Translations under genes and position numbers: made by a program
Notes under the pieces: generated by a model
Seen by the model: only the letters and a program-made list of their open reading frames with translations
Told to the model about the DNA's origin: nothing
The model's database searches: none
Assembly (NCBI RefSeq): GCF_024703895.1
Contig: NZ_CP087968.1
Coordinates: forward strand, 4,402,001 to 4,466,000
Reading direction: 5' to 3'
Length of the DNA: 64,000 nt
Source: Nocardioides sp. B-3
Lineage (GTDB): Bacteria; Actinomycetota; Actinomycetes; Propionibacteriales; Nocardioidaceae
Part shown: positions 31,501-41,042 of the stretch, in pieces
How positions within the stretch are numbered: the stretch's first letter is position 1
Layout of the letters: each line of letters starts with the position of its first letter

Positions 31501-33044
31501 GGTGACGAGGACCGTAACCTGCTCTACGTCGCGCTCTCCCGCGGCAAGTTCGCCAACCACCTCTATCTCAACGTCGCCTCCGACGGCGACCCGCACAACC
31601 TGATCCGGCCCGAGGCGCTCATCCCGCCGACTGCGCTCGATCGGATCGCCGACATGCTGCGCCGCGAGGGCTCGCCGGTCTCGGCGACCACCACGTTGCG
31701 CGAGCAGACCAACCCGCACCGGCTGCTCGGCGACGTGGCCGCCCGCTATCACGACGCCGTCACGGCTGGGGCCGAGCACGTCATCGGCCCCGTCGGTATG
31801 GACAAGATCGACGCGCACGCCGAAGCACTCCTAACCGGTCTGACAGCCGCGCCCGCGTGGCCGACGCTGCGCTCCCACCTCGCGCTCGTCGCCCCGGATG
31901 AGTACAGCCCCTTGAAGATGCTCACCGCGGCCGTAGGTGTCGGTTCGCTGGCCGACGCACGCGACCCCGCCGCGGTCCTCGATGCCCGTATCGACGACCT
32001 CCTTGATGAAGGGAGCGCAGGGATCACCCCTGCCCCGCTGCACGGGTCGAACACTCCCCCGCCGGGCGGCCCGCTGCCCCGGCTGCCCGGCATCCCCGCC
32101 CGGTTGGCCGAGGCCCACGACTGGGGTCCGTTCGCGGCCACCTACCACGGGCTCGTGCGTGAGCAGGTCGACGCCGTCCGCGAGCAGGCTCGGGGGTGGA
32201 CCGGAGCCACCGCACCGGTATGGGCACAACCCTTCCTCGAGGACCGGGACAAGATCACCGGCGCCGATCTCTTGTGTGATCTCGCTGTGTGGCGGGCGGT
32301 CGCCGGGACCGACGACACCGACTTGCGCCCCACTGGCGATCGCACCATCGGCGCGCCCGGCGCCCACCAGACCAAGCTGAACCGAGCCGTCCGCAACGCA
32401 CGTCCCGCCTACCCCTTCTCCCAACGCACTGGTACCGGGCGCTGCCCGAGACCGTCCGCACCGACCCGTGGATCACCCCGTTGTGCCAACGACTGGCCCG
32501 CCTCGAGCGCGCCGGGCTGCCAGTGACCGACTACATCAAGCAAGCACTCGCCACCGACCCCTCCCTCCCGCCCAGCCATACCGACACGAACCCCGGCACC
32601 GCCTCCACCACAGTCACCGCCGCGCGGCCTGCTGCCCGACGAGCAGCAGGCCGCGGCACTGTGGTGGCGCCTCGTTCCGCACCCGGGGCCAGCAGCACTC
32701 GGCGCCGACGAGCAATCGGCGAACCTGCTGCAGCCCACCTGCGCACCGGACTGGCCGAGCTCGTCGGCACCACAAAGGCCGACTACCTCCAAACGGCGCC
32801 AGCTCGGCCCGCCCTCGTCGCGGCCGTCGACGCAGGCAGCGAACACCACGGCTGGAGCCCCAAGGACATCCTCTCCAGCGCACTCGTCGGCATCCCCCGG
32901 GACGGGTCGCTCACAGGCATCGAGGTCGCCGACGCACTCGTGCTGCGCATCGCCCTGCTCACCGCCCAAGCCACGTCGTACGGCGACGTCGACACTCCCC
33001 GCACCCGGGTCTGCTTCCGCCCGACGACGCCGACGACTTCATGA
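28573..33044 (+). CDS. MobF-family conjugative relaxase-helicase (TrwC/TraI type)
   Basis: Nicks the oriT strand by a tyrosine and unwinds DNA for transfer. About 1490 residues. The N-terminus MGVHKLTAGDGYTYLTRQVA carries candidate catalytic tyrosines at residues 12 and 14, and the metal triad is visible as PHLHTHV near residues 266-271. A helicase domain follows with AGTGKTT near residue 620 (after a frame change near 30421) and LVLIDEAG near 720. A GRG-type C-terminal helicase part has GYATTVHGARG and VALSRGKF. Further apparent frameshifts near 30480, 31210-31250, 32425 and 32630-32740. The tail from 32290 contains LRTGLAELVGTTKADYL. The start is the ATG at 28573; the GTG at 28570 is possible. 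Confidence 0.87.
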
Positions 33045-34516
33045 ACGCGTTCTACCGCGACCACGCCGACGTGCCCATCGCCCACTCTCCCACCGCGGCC
33101 GAGTACGCCGACCTCAACACTGCGCTGGCCGATCAGGAGCCGCCCATGAACGAGCACGGCCCGGCCTCGTACGACGACGTGGCGGCCGCCGACCACCTAT
33201 ACGTCGAGGACCCGTACGCGCCACTGCTCTGGCAGCAGATAGTCGAGGTCACTGCCGAGAATGCCTTCACCGATCCCAACCAGATACCAGCCGAACGGAT
33301 CCACGAGCTCAACCAGCAGGCCTTGGCCTACTTCGAGTCCTGCTACCCGCGGTCCCGGGCGCCGGGCTACCTGCGCGAACGCACGGGAACCGACCTCGCC
33401 GACCACCCCCACTACTCAGCCGGCTACGCGCCCGGCGGTGGCCACAGCCTGATCCGCCACCTCACCGACCGGGGCGCCACCCATGTCGAGCTCGAACAGG
33501 CCGGCCTCGTCTCGGCGCGGGAACGTAACGACGGCACGAAGCACTTCCGCGACTTCTTCCGCGACCGGCTCATCATGCCCATCCGCGACCCGCACGACCC
33601 CGCCGGAGAGACGATCCTCGGCTTCCTCGGGCGTCGCAACCCGACCAAGACCGACAACGACTACGCAGGACCGAAATACCTCAACACTCGCACCACGCCC
33701 GTCTTCACCAAGGGCGCGGCACTGTTCAGGTATGCCGAAGCCCGCGACCTCCTCGCGGACGGCGCCCTCCCGGTCATCGTCGAAGGCCCCATGGACGCCC
33801 CGGCCATCACCCCGGGCAGCCATGGCACCGCAATCGGGATCGCCCCGATGGGAACCTCGCTCACCGTCAACCAGATCAAGCTGCTGCGCGGCACGGTCGA
33901 CACCGTGGACGGTCGCGACCGCCTCGCCGTCGTCACGGACTCCGACCCCGCCGGTTGGACAGCGGCACAGAAGGCCTTCTGGCACCTGACCGCCGCCGAT
34001 CTCGACCCCACCCACCTCGAACTGCCCGAGGGACTGGACCCAGCCGACCTGTTCGAGACCCGGGGCGCCGACGCCATCACCGCAGCGATCGAGACCCGAG
34101 TCCCCCTCGGCGACGCGATGATCGACCATTTGCTCCGCACCTCTGGCCCCCGGTCCGACACCGACGTGCGGCAAGAGCTCATCGATCAGATCGCGCGAGT
34201 CCTCGGTGTCCGCGGGCCGGAGGTCTGGCTCGAGGCCACCGCACGACTAGGCAACCTGCTCCACCTCGCATCCGGCATCCTCGAACACCAGACCGTCACC
34301 GAGAGCATGGCGCGTGACCGCAACCGCGCGGCCTACGCCGAAGCGCGCATCGACGACATCAACGACGAAGCCCGCAAGCAGACAACCAAGCGCGCTCCCC
34401 AATCCAGACGCCGGGCCACCGAGCAACGGCTCGGTGCCAGCAGCGCGGCCACCACTCGTCCCGAGCAAGGTGTCCGGCCGTCTGCAGGACCCGACATGGC
34501 CGGGCCATCACTCTGA
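33041..34516 (+). CDS. DnaG-type primase domain protein (TOPRIM), possibly the tail of the relaxase
   Basis: Intact 491-residue frame. A DnaG-like catalytic core is visible: FRDFFRDRLIMPIRDPHD, ILGFLGRRNP, AGPKYLNTRTTPVFTKGAALF, then TOPRIM motifs VIVEGPMDA near residue 248 and VVTDSDPAGW near 303. No zinc-binding domain or helicase-binding domain is seen. The ATG overlaps the relaxase stop as ATGA, but the frame is open further upstream and reads PPDDADDFMNAFY, so it could be the C-terminus of one giant relaxase-primase. An alternative internal start is the ATG at 33146. Confidence 0.8.
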   Translation: MNAFYRDHADVPIAHSPTAAEYADLNTALADQEPPMNEHGPASYDDVAAADHLYVEDPYAPLLWQQIVEVTAENAFTDPNQIPAERIHELNQQALAYFESCYPRSRAPGYLRERTGTDLADHPHYSAGYAPGGGHSLIRHLTDRGATHVELEQAGLVSARERNDGTKHFRDFFRDRLIMPIRDPHDPAGETILGFLGRRNPTKTDNDYAGPKYLNTRTTPVFTKGAALFRYAEARDLLADGALPVIVEGPMDAPAITPGSHGTAIGIAPMGTSLTVNQIKLLRGTVDTVDGRDRLAVVTDSDPAGWTAAQKAFWHLTAADLDPTHLELPEGLDPADLFETRGADAITAAIETRVPLGDAMIDHLLRTSGPRSDTDVRQELIDQIARVLGVRGPEVWLEATARLGNLLHLASGILEHQTVTESMARDRNRAAYAEARIDDINDEARKQTTKRAPQSRRRATEQRLGASSAATTRPEQGVRPSAGPDMAGPSL

Positions 34517-34596
34517 CGAAGGACGTTCAGATCCCTTCCAGCGCACCCCCGGGCTCCGCTCCGAGTCCCGGGCGATCTGGTGCGAAGCTTCGTCAG
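34513..34596. repeat. Nested inverted repeats between primase and HTH genes
   Basis: CTGACGAAG at 34513-34521 pairs with CTTCGTCAG at 34588-34596, and within the loop CCCGGG occurs on both sides of a short spacer. A large stem-loop is possible. It may be a terminator for the primase or a regulatory structure; I cannot decide. Confidence 0.45.
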
Positions 34597-34685
34597 GAAG
34601 AAGTTTGAGTGCCCCCCGGGGTCGTACAAATCTGGCTTTGGCTGTTCCTCAATCTCCTCGCGACCCCGTGGGTTGGTGCGGCAAG

Positions 34686-35579
34686 ATGCGCGGCGTGGGC
34701 GACTCGGAACCGACCCGGATCAGTTGGGAGGAAGCGTCCCGTCTGACCGGGATCCCGGTGCCCACGATCGACTACGCGACCCGGGTCGGGCGCATCGCAC
34801 GGCGGCCCGCGCGCGGCACCCTGCCGTCCTTGGACCGCGAGTCCGTTCTGGCGTGGGCAGAGTGGCAGCGCGAGCTGGCTGCACAGCGGCAGGCGCGACA
34901 ACGAGAACGTCAGGACGCCACTGCGGCGGGACGTCGACTCGCCGCCGCGTCACGTCCCGAGGACTTACTGCTGGGCCCGCCGGTCGGCGGCCCATGGATG
35001 AGCCTCCCGGCGGCCGCCAAACGGCTGGACGTCGGCGTCGCGACCATCCGCCGCTGGCTGGATGACGAACGACTCGACGGTGCACAGCGCTCCGAGCGCT
35101 GGGTGACCAAAGCATCGGTCGAACGGCTCGACGTGGAGCGACGAACGGACGCCGCCGCGTGGGTCAGCTTGAAGGAGGCACGCCAGATCGTCGCGTGCTC
35201 CGATCTGGTGATCGCGCACCTTGTTGACGAGGGGCTGATCGTGCAGCGACCGGGTCACCGGGGTCAGCCGTCGATCAGCCGCGAGTCCGCCGAGGCTGCG
35301 GCTCGGGTTCTGGCCCAGAGACGCAAGCAGGTCACTGAGCACCGGCGACAACGCGAGGCGCTACGCGGCCGGAACAAGCCGCCGGACAACGGCACGGTGT
35401 GGCTGTCGGTGAAGACCACCGCGCTCCTGCTGGGGCTATCCGAGAGCGGGACGACGCTGCGTATCCGTTCGGGGACCTTGCCGGCGACGCGGTGCGGCCG
35501 GAGGTGGTGGGTGCGCCGCGAGGACGCGGAGCAGGCTGCAGCAGCAAAGGCGTTTGAGCTGCGGCGTGAGGATCAATGA
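34686..35579 (+). CDS. Multi-HTH (MerR/excisionase-like) DNA-binding protein
   Basis: About 298 residues, uninterrupted. Four MerR/excisionase-like helix-turn-helix segments follow one another: WEEASRLTGIPVPTIDYATR, SLPAAAKRLDVGVATIRRWL, SLKEARQIVACSDLVIAHLV and SVKTTALLLGLSESG, the last followed by the wing RWWVRREDAE. This tandem arrangement would read a long operator or several half-sites. The stop overlaps a possible start of the next gene. The ATG at 34686 follows a moderate G-rich stretch; the frame is open further upstream. Possibly a regulator of element transfer. Confidence 0.65.
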   Translation: MRGVGDSEPTRISWEEASRLTGIPVPTIDYATRVGRIARRPARGTLPSLDRESVLAWAEWQRELAAQRQARQRERQDATAAGRRLAAASRPEDLLLGPPVGGPWMSLPAAAKRLDVGVATIRRWLDDERLDGAQRSERWVTKASVERLDVERRTDAAAWVSLKEARQIVACSDLVIAHLVDEGLIVQRPGHRGQPSISRESAEAAARVLAQRRKQVTEHRRQREALRGRNKPPDNGTVWLSVKTTALLLGLSESGTTLRIRSGTLPATRCGRRWWVRREDAEQAAAAKAFELRREDQ

Positions 35580-35638
35580 GGTCGTGTCGCAAGAGCCGGC
35601 CTGCACAGTCGGCGCGCCTCCTGCGGGACACTCGACGC

Positions 35639-36452
35639 ATGGCCGACCTCGGATACGACGCCGATTTCCTCGAGACCCCCCTCGCCCCGCCACAAGCGCC
35701 CGACAGCGGTACAGAGCCCGACGCCGTGGGCGTGGAGCTTGACTACATGCACTTCACCCTCCGCGTGCACCCCACCCGCCGCCTCGCATCATGGGTCGCC
35801 CGGAACATCGACGGGCTCCGGCTCTTCCCCAGCGACAGCATCAGCCGATCGGGCGAAAACTTCCGCGCCGACCCCCGCATCCCCACCACGACACAAACCC
35901 TCAACGACGCCTACCAGGGACAACCACCTCGACCGCGGCCACATCGCCCGGCGATCAGACCTCCTCTGGGGAACCCTCGACGAGGCGCGAACCGCAAACT
36001 CTGACTCGTTCTTCTTCACCAACATCACCCCGCAGATCGACGACTTCAACCAGTCGAGTCGGGGCGGCAGCTGGGGCATGCTGGAAAACGCCGTCCTCGC
36101 CCAAGAGGGGTTGGAGGACCGACGACTCACCCTGTTCGCGGGACCCGTGCTCCGCGACGACGACCCCACCTACCGCAACATCGTCCAGCTGCCACGCGAG
36201 CACTGGAAGGTTGTGGCCTACCGGATGGACGGCCAGCTGCGATTCAAATGCTTCGTCCTGTCCCGGGACCTCGACCGCATCGACGAGCGGGCCTTCCTCG
36301 ACGGCTTCGACGCCTACCTCGTGTCGCTGGACTTCCTCGAAGATCGCACCGGGCTCACGTTCCCGAGCCTGCGTGAGAACACATCGCCCCTCGAACTGCG
36401 ACAGCAGGACAGGCCGGTCCCGGTCACGGACGCCGAGCACGTGGACTGGTAA
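35639..36452 (+). CDS. DNA/RNA non-specific endonuclease (beta-beta-alpha-Me, EndoG/NUC1-like)
   Basis: About 271 residues. After one apparent frameshift near 35917-35925 the catalytic DRGHIARRSD motif is followed by FFFTNITPQ, the family metal-binding Asn. The fold and length fit NUC-type nucleases. Start chosen at the ATG at 35639 (MADLGYDADFLETPL) because this resembles the N-terminus of similar proteins; the ATG at 35576, overlapping the HTH stop, is possible. No signal peptide is seen, so an intracellular or effector role is more likely than a secreted one. It is the left border of the defence-like cargo. Confidence 0.82.
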
Positions 36453-36572
36453 ACGGGGAGCCAGATACGGCAACCACGGCGCCAATAGGGCGAATTGACG
36501 CATGAGCGCGTCGCTTCGGTGAACTCTTCAACCATGGTTGTGCAGGCTGTCCGACTGCAGTACACCGGGAAG

Positions 36573-36826
36573 AGATGGTCAGTCTTGCCGACGAGCTCTC
36601 GGCTTCGATGGTTGCGAACGCCGCCGTCGCCGGCATCGGCGTCGGGTGCAGAGCGCGTGGGAGAGCCTGCACAAGGGATCCTTCTTTAAGGACCCATCTA
36701 TCGCCTTCGGTCGAGGCGAGATGGAGGGCATCCTGCGGCAACTGACCATGAGCTTCGCGCCCGGTCCGGGCGGCAGAACCGTGGACTTCGAACGACTTAG
36801 TGACGGCCAGAAGTCTCTGCTAGGGC
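36573..36826 (+). pseudogene. Remnant of an OLD-type ATPase/endonuclease (AAA ABC-like)
   Basis: A fragment of about 80 residues with one frame change near 36640: ADELSASMVANAAVAGIGV then QSAWESLHKGSFFKDP and FERLSDGQKSLL. The L-S-D-G-Q-x-S-L-L segment resembles the signature of SMC/OLD-type ATPases used in phage-defence systems. The N-terminal Walker A part and all later parts are missing. Joined within 10 bases to the Vsr remnant. Confidence 0.5.
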
Positions 36827-36830
36827 ACAG

Positions 36831-36968
36831 GACTTCGACACGACCGCGCAGCTCGAGGCCGAGGGTTGGACCGTCATGCGTGTCTGGGCGCACCACGACC
36901 CGGCACAGGCTGCGAAAGACATCGCCGCAATCGTAAGGACGCGTCGTTGCCGTCGGCGTGGCGCATAG
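36831..36968 (+). pseudogene. C-terminal remnant of a Vsr-type mismatch endonuclease
   Basis: About 45 residues: DFDTTAQLEAEGWTVMRVWA then HHDPAQAAKDIAAIV, ending at a TAG at 36966. It matches the C-terminus of very-short-patch-repair endonucleases (L-E-A-x-G-W-x-V-x-R-V-W-x-H). The catalytic N-terminus is absent, so it is not functional. It lies just downstream of the MORC module that includes a C5 methyltransferase, whose mutagenic product Vsr normally repairs. Confidence 0.55.
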
Positions 36969-36982
36969 GGCCGCCTATTGGT

Positions 36983-37876
36983 TCAGGCGGGGGCGTCCAT
37001 CCAGCGGTACATGTCTGAGTAGGCCCGCAACTTCTCCTCGGGAATGCCGGCGAACGACGTGACCTTCCCGGGAAGCTTCGAGTTGAGCGCCTGTCGTTCA
37101 CGCGGAGTCAGGACCGGGACCGTGGCCTGCAGCGCCTTCTCGTCGATACTCACCTCGGGCATCTGGTCGAAGCGGCACAACTTGAGTTTGTCGTGGATGT
37201 CGGGGTGATCGATGATTCCCACGATTGTCTGCATCCGGGACCCATCCCGGTACTGGATGTTGAGGATCTGCTGCCACGACAGGTCGCCTCCGCGATCAGC
37301 GAGGGCCTTAGTGATCGTCTGGGTTGCGATCTGTCGTTGCACTCCAGCGAGACCCCACTCACCGAGACGAGCTCCAGTCGTTCCAAGCGGTACGAGTTCG
37401 CTACCGACGGCCTTTTCAAGGTCGGTCACGCGCTCATTCTCGTCCTCGTTCGGGTCGCAGTTGAAAGTGAGAGCGAGCACGCTTCCGGGCTGAAGCACCA
37501 GTGACACGGTTTGGCAGTCGTCCAGTTCGGACTTGCGAAGCCGGCTGGTGTAGTCGAGCCAGACGATTGCCTTGTCTTTCCAGTCAAGGCCCGGTAAAAG
37601 CGTTCCCGAAGTTCCCTCCAAGATCTTGATGCCGTTGTACGGACGGTTGTAGTGGCAGCGGGCGATGATCTTGGACTCGCTCTCGATGCTGGTCATCTTC
37701 TTAATGCCGAGCTGACGATGGACCGGGTCGAAGTCGACGAACTGGATCGAGCCGAAGCCCACGTAGCTGTACGAGGGCAGAGGTGCGAACGCCTGCAGCC
37801 TTTGAAGGGCGCTCATCATGATGCGGCGCGCAACGGCCTTCGAGGGGCGCTCGCGGTAGTCAAGTAAGTCGGCCAC
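36983..37876 (-). CDS. Rossmann-like protein of unknown function (putative O-methylase-like), MORC partner
   Basis: Intact 297-residue protein. The segment SYVGFGSIQFVDF, then KMTSIESE, RCHYNRPYNGIKI and KAIVWLDYTSRL suggests a Rossmann methyltransferase-like core with a possible nucleotide-binding glycine loop near residue 40 and a D-Y motif near 108-109. I do not recognise a defined enzymatic function. It follows the MORC ATPase stop by only 3 bp on the same strand, so the two are likely co-translated. Family membership from memory, not tested. Confidence 0.6.
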   Translation of the reverse strand: MADLLDYRERPSKAVARRIMMSALQRLQAFAPLPSYSYVGFGSIQFVDFDPVHRQLGIKKMTSIESESKIIARCHYNRPYNGIKILEGTSGTLLPGLDWKDKAIVWLDYTSRLRKSELDDCQTVSLVLQPGSVLALTFNCDPNEDENERVTDLEKAVGSELVPLGTTGARLGEWGLAGVQRQIATQTITKALADRGGDLSWQQILNIQYRDGSRMQTIVGIIDHPDIHDKLKLCRFDQMPEVSIDEKALQATVPVLTPRERQALNSKLPGKVTSFAGIPEEKLRAYSDMYRWMDAPA

Positions 37877-37879
37877 GGG

Positions 37880-39309
37880 TCAGTCCTCGATCTCACGATC
37901 GTAGTAGTAGTCGAAGACTCTTCGCCCGACGTCTGCCACCACGGACGTGCCCAGCTTCTGCCCGACTTCGTTGAACCTTTCCGTCGGCACGTCGAACTGG
38001 AAGTGTGTCATCTTGACCTTGCGCGAGGACTTCTTGCGAGGAGTCTTCGGCGGAGCGGGGATGTGGAACGTCTCGTTCTCGTCGATGTCCTTTGTGAGCA
38101 CGAGCTTCGCCCCCGCATGGCGAGCACAGTAGGCATGTCGGCGTCCGTCTCAGCCTTTTGCTCTTCGGTCTTCAGCTTGTTCAGAACCGAGACGACCTGC
38201 TGGCCGACCACCTTGATCTGTGCCCGGACCTGACGCCAGACACGAGAGTCTTCGTCGACCCCGGTCTTGGTCGTGTTCCAAGGGAGGGCGGCGGTGTCAG
38301 ACGCGCTCATCCACACCCAGCCGCGGAATTGGCGGTACTGCGGGTGGTAGGAGGGCAGGGGATCGCCCCATCCGGTCAGTCGATCCCGGTTTCGCATGAA
38401 CAGGAGGCGGTCATTGCAGAAGATCCACCAGCCCGCATCGCTGGCCCCTCGGAAATTCTCGGCCTCGCCGTCGTCCTTGGCGATCTCGGAACGTTCCTTC
38501 GGAACGATGCCGGCGATAATCCGAACCGCCACGTCACCGTCGTCGGACTTGACGACGAACGACCTGTTGATTGGAGCGAAATTCTTGCCGGCGAGAAGTT
38601 CCTGCGTGTAGCCACGCAACAGGTCGCGGTTGAGGATGATCTCCAGACCTTGCTCGATCGCCGCTTGGTGCCGGTACCGGATCTGCTCGCGAAGGAGCGA
38701 GAGGAATTGCGCGTCGGCGAGATCTTCCGCAATGGACTCCCGCAGTTCAGTGACGGTGATCTTGGTGCCCCGGCCACCCTTCGCAGAGTTGTACGACCGG
38801 CTGGCCTTCTCCATCTCGAATCGCCAGATGGGGTCCTCATCGGCGACCCATTCGTCGACCGGGACCTCGAGGGAGAAGCTCGTGCTCTCCGCGCGGGAGT
38901 CGACGGCGAACCGGCGACCAAGCTTGAACAGGGCCCGCTTCATGCCGACGCCGAACTGGCCGACGGAACCCTTGGTACCCTTGTACTCCTCAGGCCGGCC
39001 GAACCGGAAGGCGTACTTCCGGGCGACGTCGAGGTCGATTCCGCCGCAGTTATCCTCGATCACGAACTCTGAACTGCTGGCCACAACCTTGACCCAGTAC
39101 CCGCTCAGTTCACCGTCCTCATCGGCCAGTGCACGCGCCCCGTCGATCGAGTTGTCGATCAGGTCCATGATCGCCGGAATCGACTCGATGTCGAGAGTCA
39201 GCATCTCCACGAAGAGGGCGCGTTCAGGTGCGGCGTTGATGAACAGGTCGTCATCCGCCTTGCTCGCGGCAGCCTTCGCCGCCGGGCGCTTCGCTACGTT
39301 CTTGGCCAC
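37880..39309 (-). CDS. MORC/GHKL-type ATPase (HATPase_c_3), defence-associated
   Basis: About 476 residues. Bergerat-fold motifs are visible: N box IMDLIDNSIDGA near residues 47-58, G1 box IEDNCGGI near 84-91 and G2 box GQFGVGMKRALF near 117-128. The remainder matches bacterial MORC/MutL-like ATPases linked to restriction systems (predicted by Iyer and colleagues, 2008). Start GTG at 39309 with GAGGGG upstream at good spacing. One apparent frameshift near 38120-38140 restores a C-terminus ending VGRRVFDYYYDREIED. It is divergent from the C5 methyltransferase gene. Confidence 0.85.
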
Positions 39310-39430
39310 GTTGTTTACCCCTCGAGAGTCAGGCGGCACCTGTTTTCTGATACTTCTCCGGACAGGATGCCGTTACAGGACCGCTTGTGTGAGTACTTTC
39401 AGTAATCAGCCTCGACGCCACGCCGACCCC
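39310..39430. promoter_or_regulatory. Divergent promoter region between MORC ATPase and cytosine methyltransferase
   Basis: 121 bp separate the two divergent starts, 39309 (minus) and 39431 (plus). A-T-rich segments TTTTCTGATACTT and AGTACTTTCAGTAATCA lie within it, but I cannot name -10 or -35 boxes with confidence. Confidence 0.4.
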
Positions 39431-40817
39431 ATGTTGCTCGGCATGGCAAGGATGTGCGATCGTCCTCTCGTGGTAGACGACGATGCGCTGACGGACCCTG
39501 TCTGGAGGCCGATCGCCATCGATCTGTTCGCCGGAGTCGGGGGCCTGAGCCTTGGCTTCGAGCAGGCCGGGTTCGATATCGTCGCCGCCGTGGAGTACGA
39601 CCCTGTTCACGCGGCGACCCACGCCTACAACTTCCCGGGAACCGAAGTTCTCTGCCGCGATGTTGGCGCGCTGACCGCAAAGCGCGTCCTAGCGGCTGCC
39701 CAGCGCGGCTTCGAGCGGATGTACCCAGAACGTGTATGGCCGGGCAAGGTCGACGCCGTCATCGGAGGTCCGCCCTGCCAAGGCTTCTCCACGGGCGGGA
39801 AGCGGGAGGACGGCGACGAGCGCAACCTATTGCTGCTGGAGTTCGCTCGCTTGATCAAGGGGATCAAGCCAAAGGTTGTGTGCTTGGAGAACGTCGCTGG
39901 GCTCCCGGAGTCCCGGTTCGACGACGTTCGAGTCGAGCTGTTCAAGGCACTCGAAGAGGCTGGGTACTCCCTATCGGGGAGTCGACGCCGTGCTCAACTG
40001 CGCTGACTTCGGGGTTCCGCAGAGGCGGAAGCGGTTGATCGTCCTAGGTAAGCGAGGCAAGACTGCGCCCGGACGTCCGATCCCGACTAACTCCAAAGTG
40101 ACCGTCGAAATTGCATTCGCGGGACTCCCGGTGGTGAAGAACTACCCGACCTTGCTCACGAGTGACGAGGTGACGCTCAAGGCCGCGGACATCGAGCGAC
40201 GCGCCAACGCGAAGTTCCTGTATGCACGCCAACTGTCGGGCATCGAGCCGATCCCCGGTGACGTCGGGTACGAGCGCGAGCTGCGGCCATCCGTAGTGAC
40301 GTCCGCACGCAGGACCGTGCACACCGAGGCAACCGTCGAGAGGTTCGCCGAGACGGCCCGGGGCAAGGCCGAGCCCAAGAGTCGGCTGTTCAGACTCTCG
40401 CTAGAGTCAGCCGCCGGGACGCTTAGAGCCGGGACTGGAGCTGAACGTGGAGCGCATACCTCGCCCCGTCCGATACACCCTACAGAGGACCGCGTGATCA
40501 CCGTTCGTGAGGCCGCGCGCTTGCATGGCTACCCGGACTGGTTTCGTTTCCACACCACGAACTGGCACGGACATCGGCAGGTGGGTAACAGCGTCCCGCC
40601 GCCGATGGCGCGGGCGGCCGCTACCGTGCTCCTTGATGCGCTCGGCGTTGCCGCGACGAAGCCTGACCGTTGCTTCCTTCCCGAGGACGAGGGACTGCTG
40701 AGCCTGCCCAAGTCCGAGGCGTTGTCGCGGTTTGAGACCGTTGCTGCGGAACTGCCGCGCGGCCGTAAGCGACCTAGTCTCGACGAGCCGGGTCCCGGAG
40801 CGATTGAGGTCGCCTAG
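39431..40817 (+). CDS. DNA (cytosine-5-)-methyltransferase
   Basis: About 460 residues. Motif I DLFAGVGGLSLGFEQAGF (residues 31-48), motif IV GGPPCQGFS with the catalytic Cys near residue 116, motif VI LENV near 152-155, motif VIII QRRKRLI and motif X QVGNSVPPPMA are all present. The variable target-recognition region lies roughly at 40100-40450. One apparent frameshift near 39975. ATG starts at 39431, 39443 and 39452 are possible and no strong ribosome site decides. The specificity cannot be read from sequence. Likely the modification partner of the divergent MORC module, protecting self DNA. Confidence 0.92.
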
Positions 40818-41042
40818 GCCTCACGCCCCGTCGGCCGCGTCCGCCAACCAGCCCTGAAGCGGTTTCGCCTCGGTGTCAGTCCGGCCGCACACGGCCCACG
40901 GGGCTGGCTGTTGGCTCGCGTCCCCTGAGCCGTAACTTCCACCGGCTGTAAGTGTCTTGTGCCGAAGCAGATGATGCGCGTGACCGGGGTCGAACGGGGG
41001 TCTGCTGCACGGATGGGCGACTACCACCGATCTGACCAAGAG

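Noticed and set aside
38158-39072. 304-residue plus-strand frame opposite the MORC ATPase
   Set aside because: Shadow frame; MORC motifs lie on the minus strand.
40980-41010. tRNA-like T-arm sequence GGGGTCGAACGG
   Set aside because: No acceptor or D-arm partner found, and no cloverleaf could be drawn.
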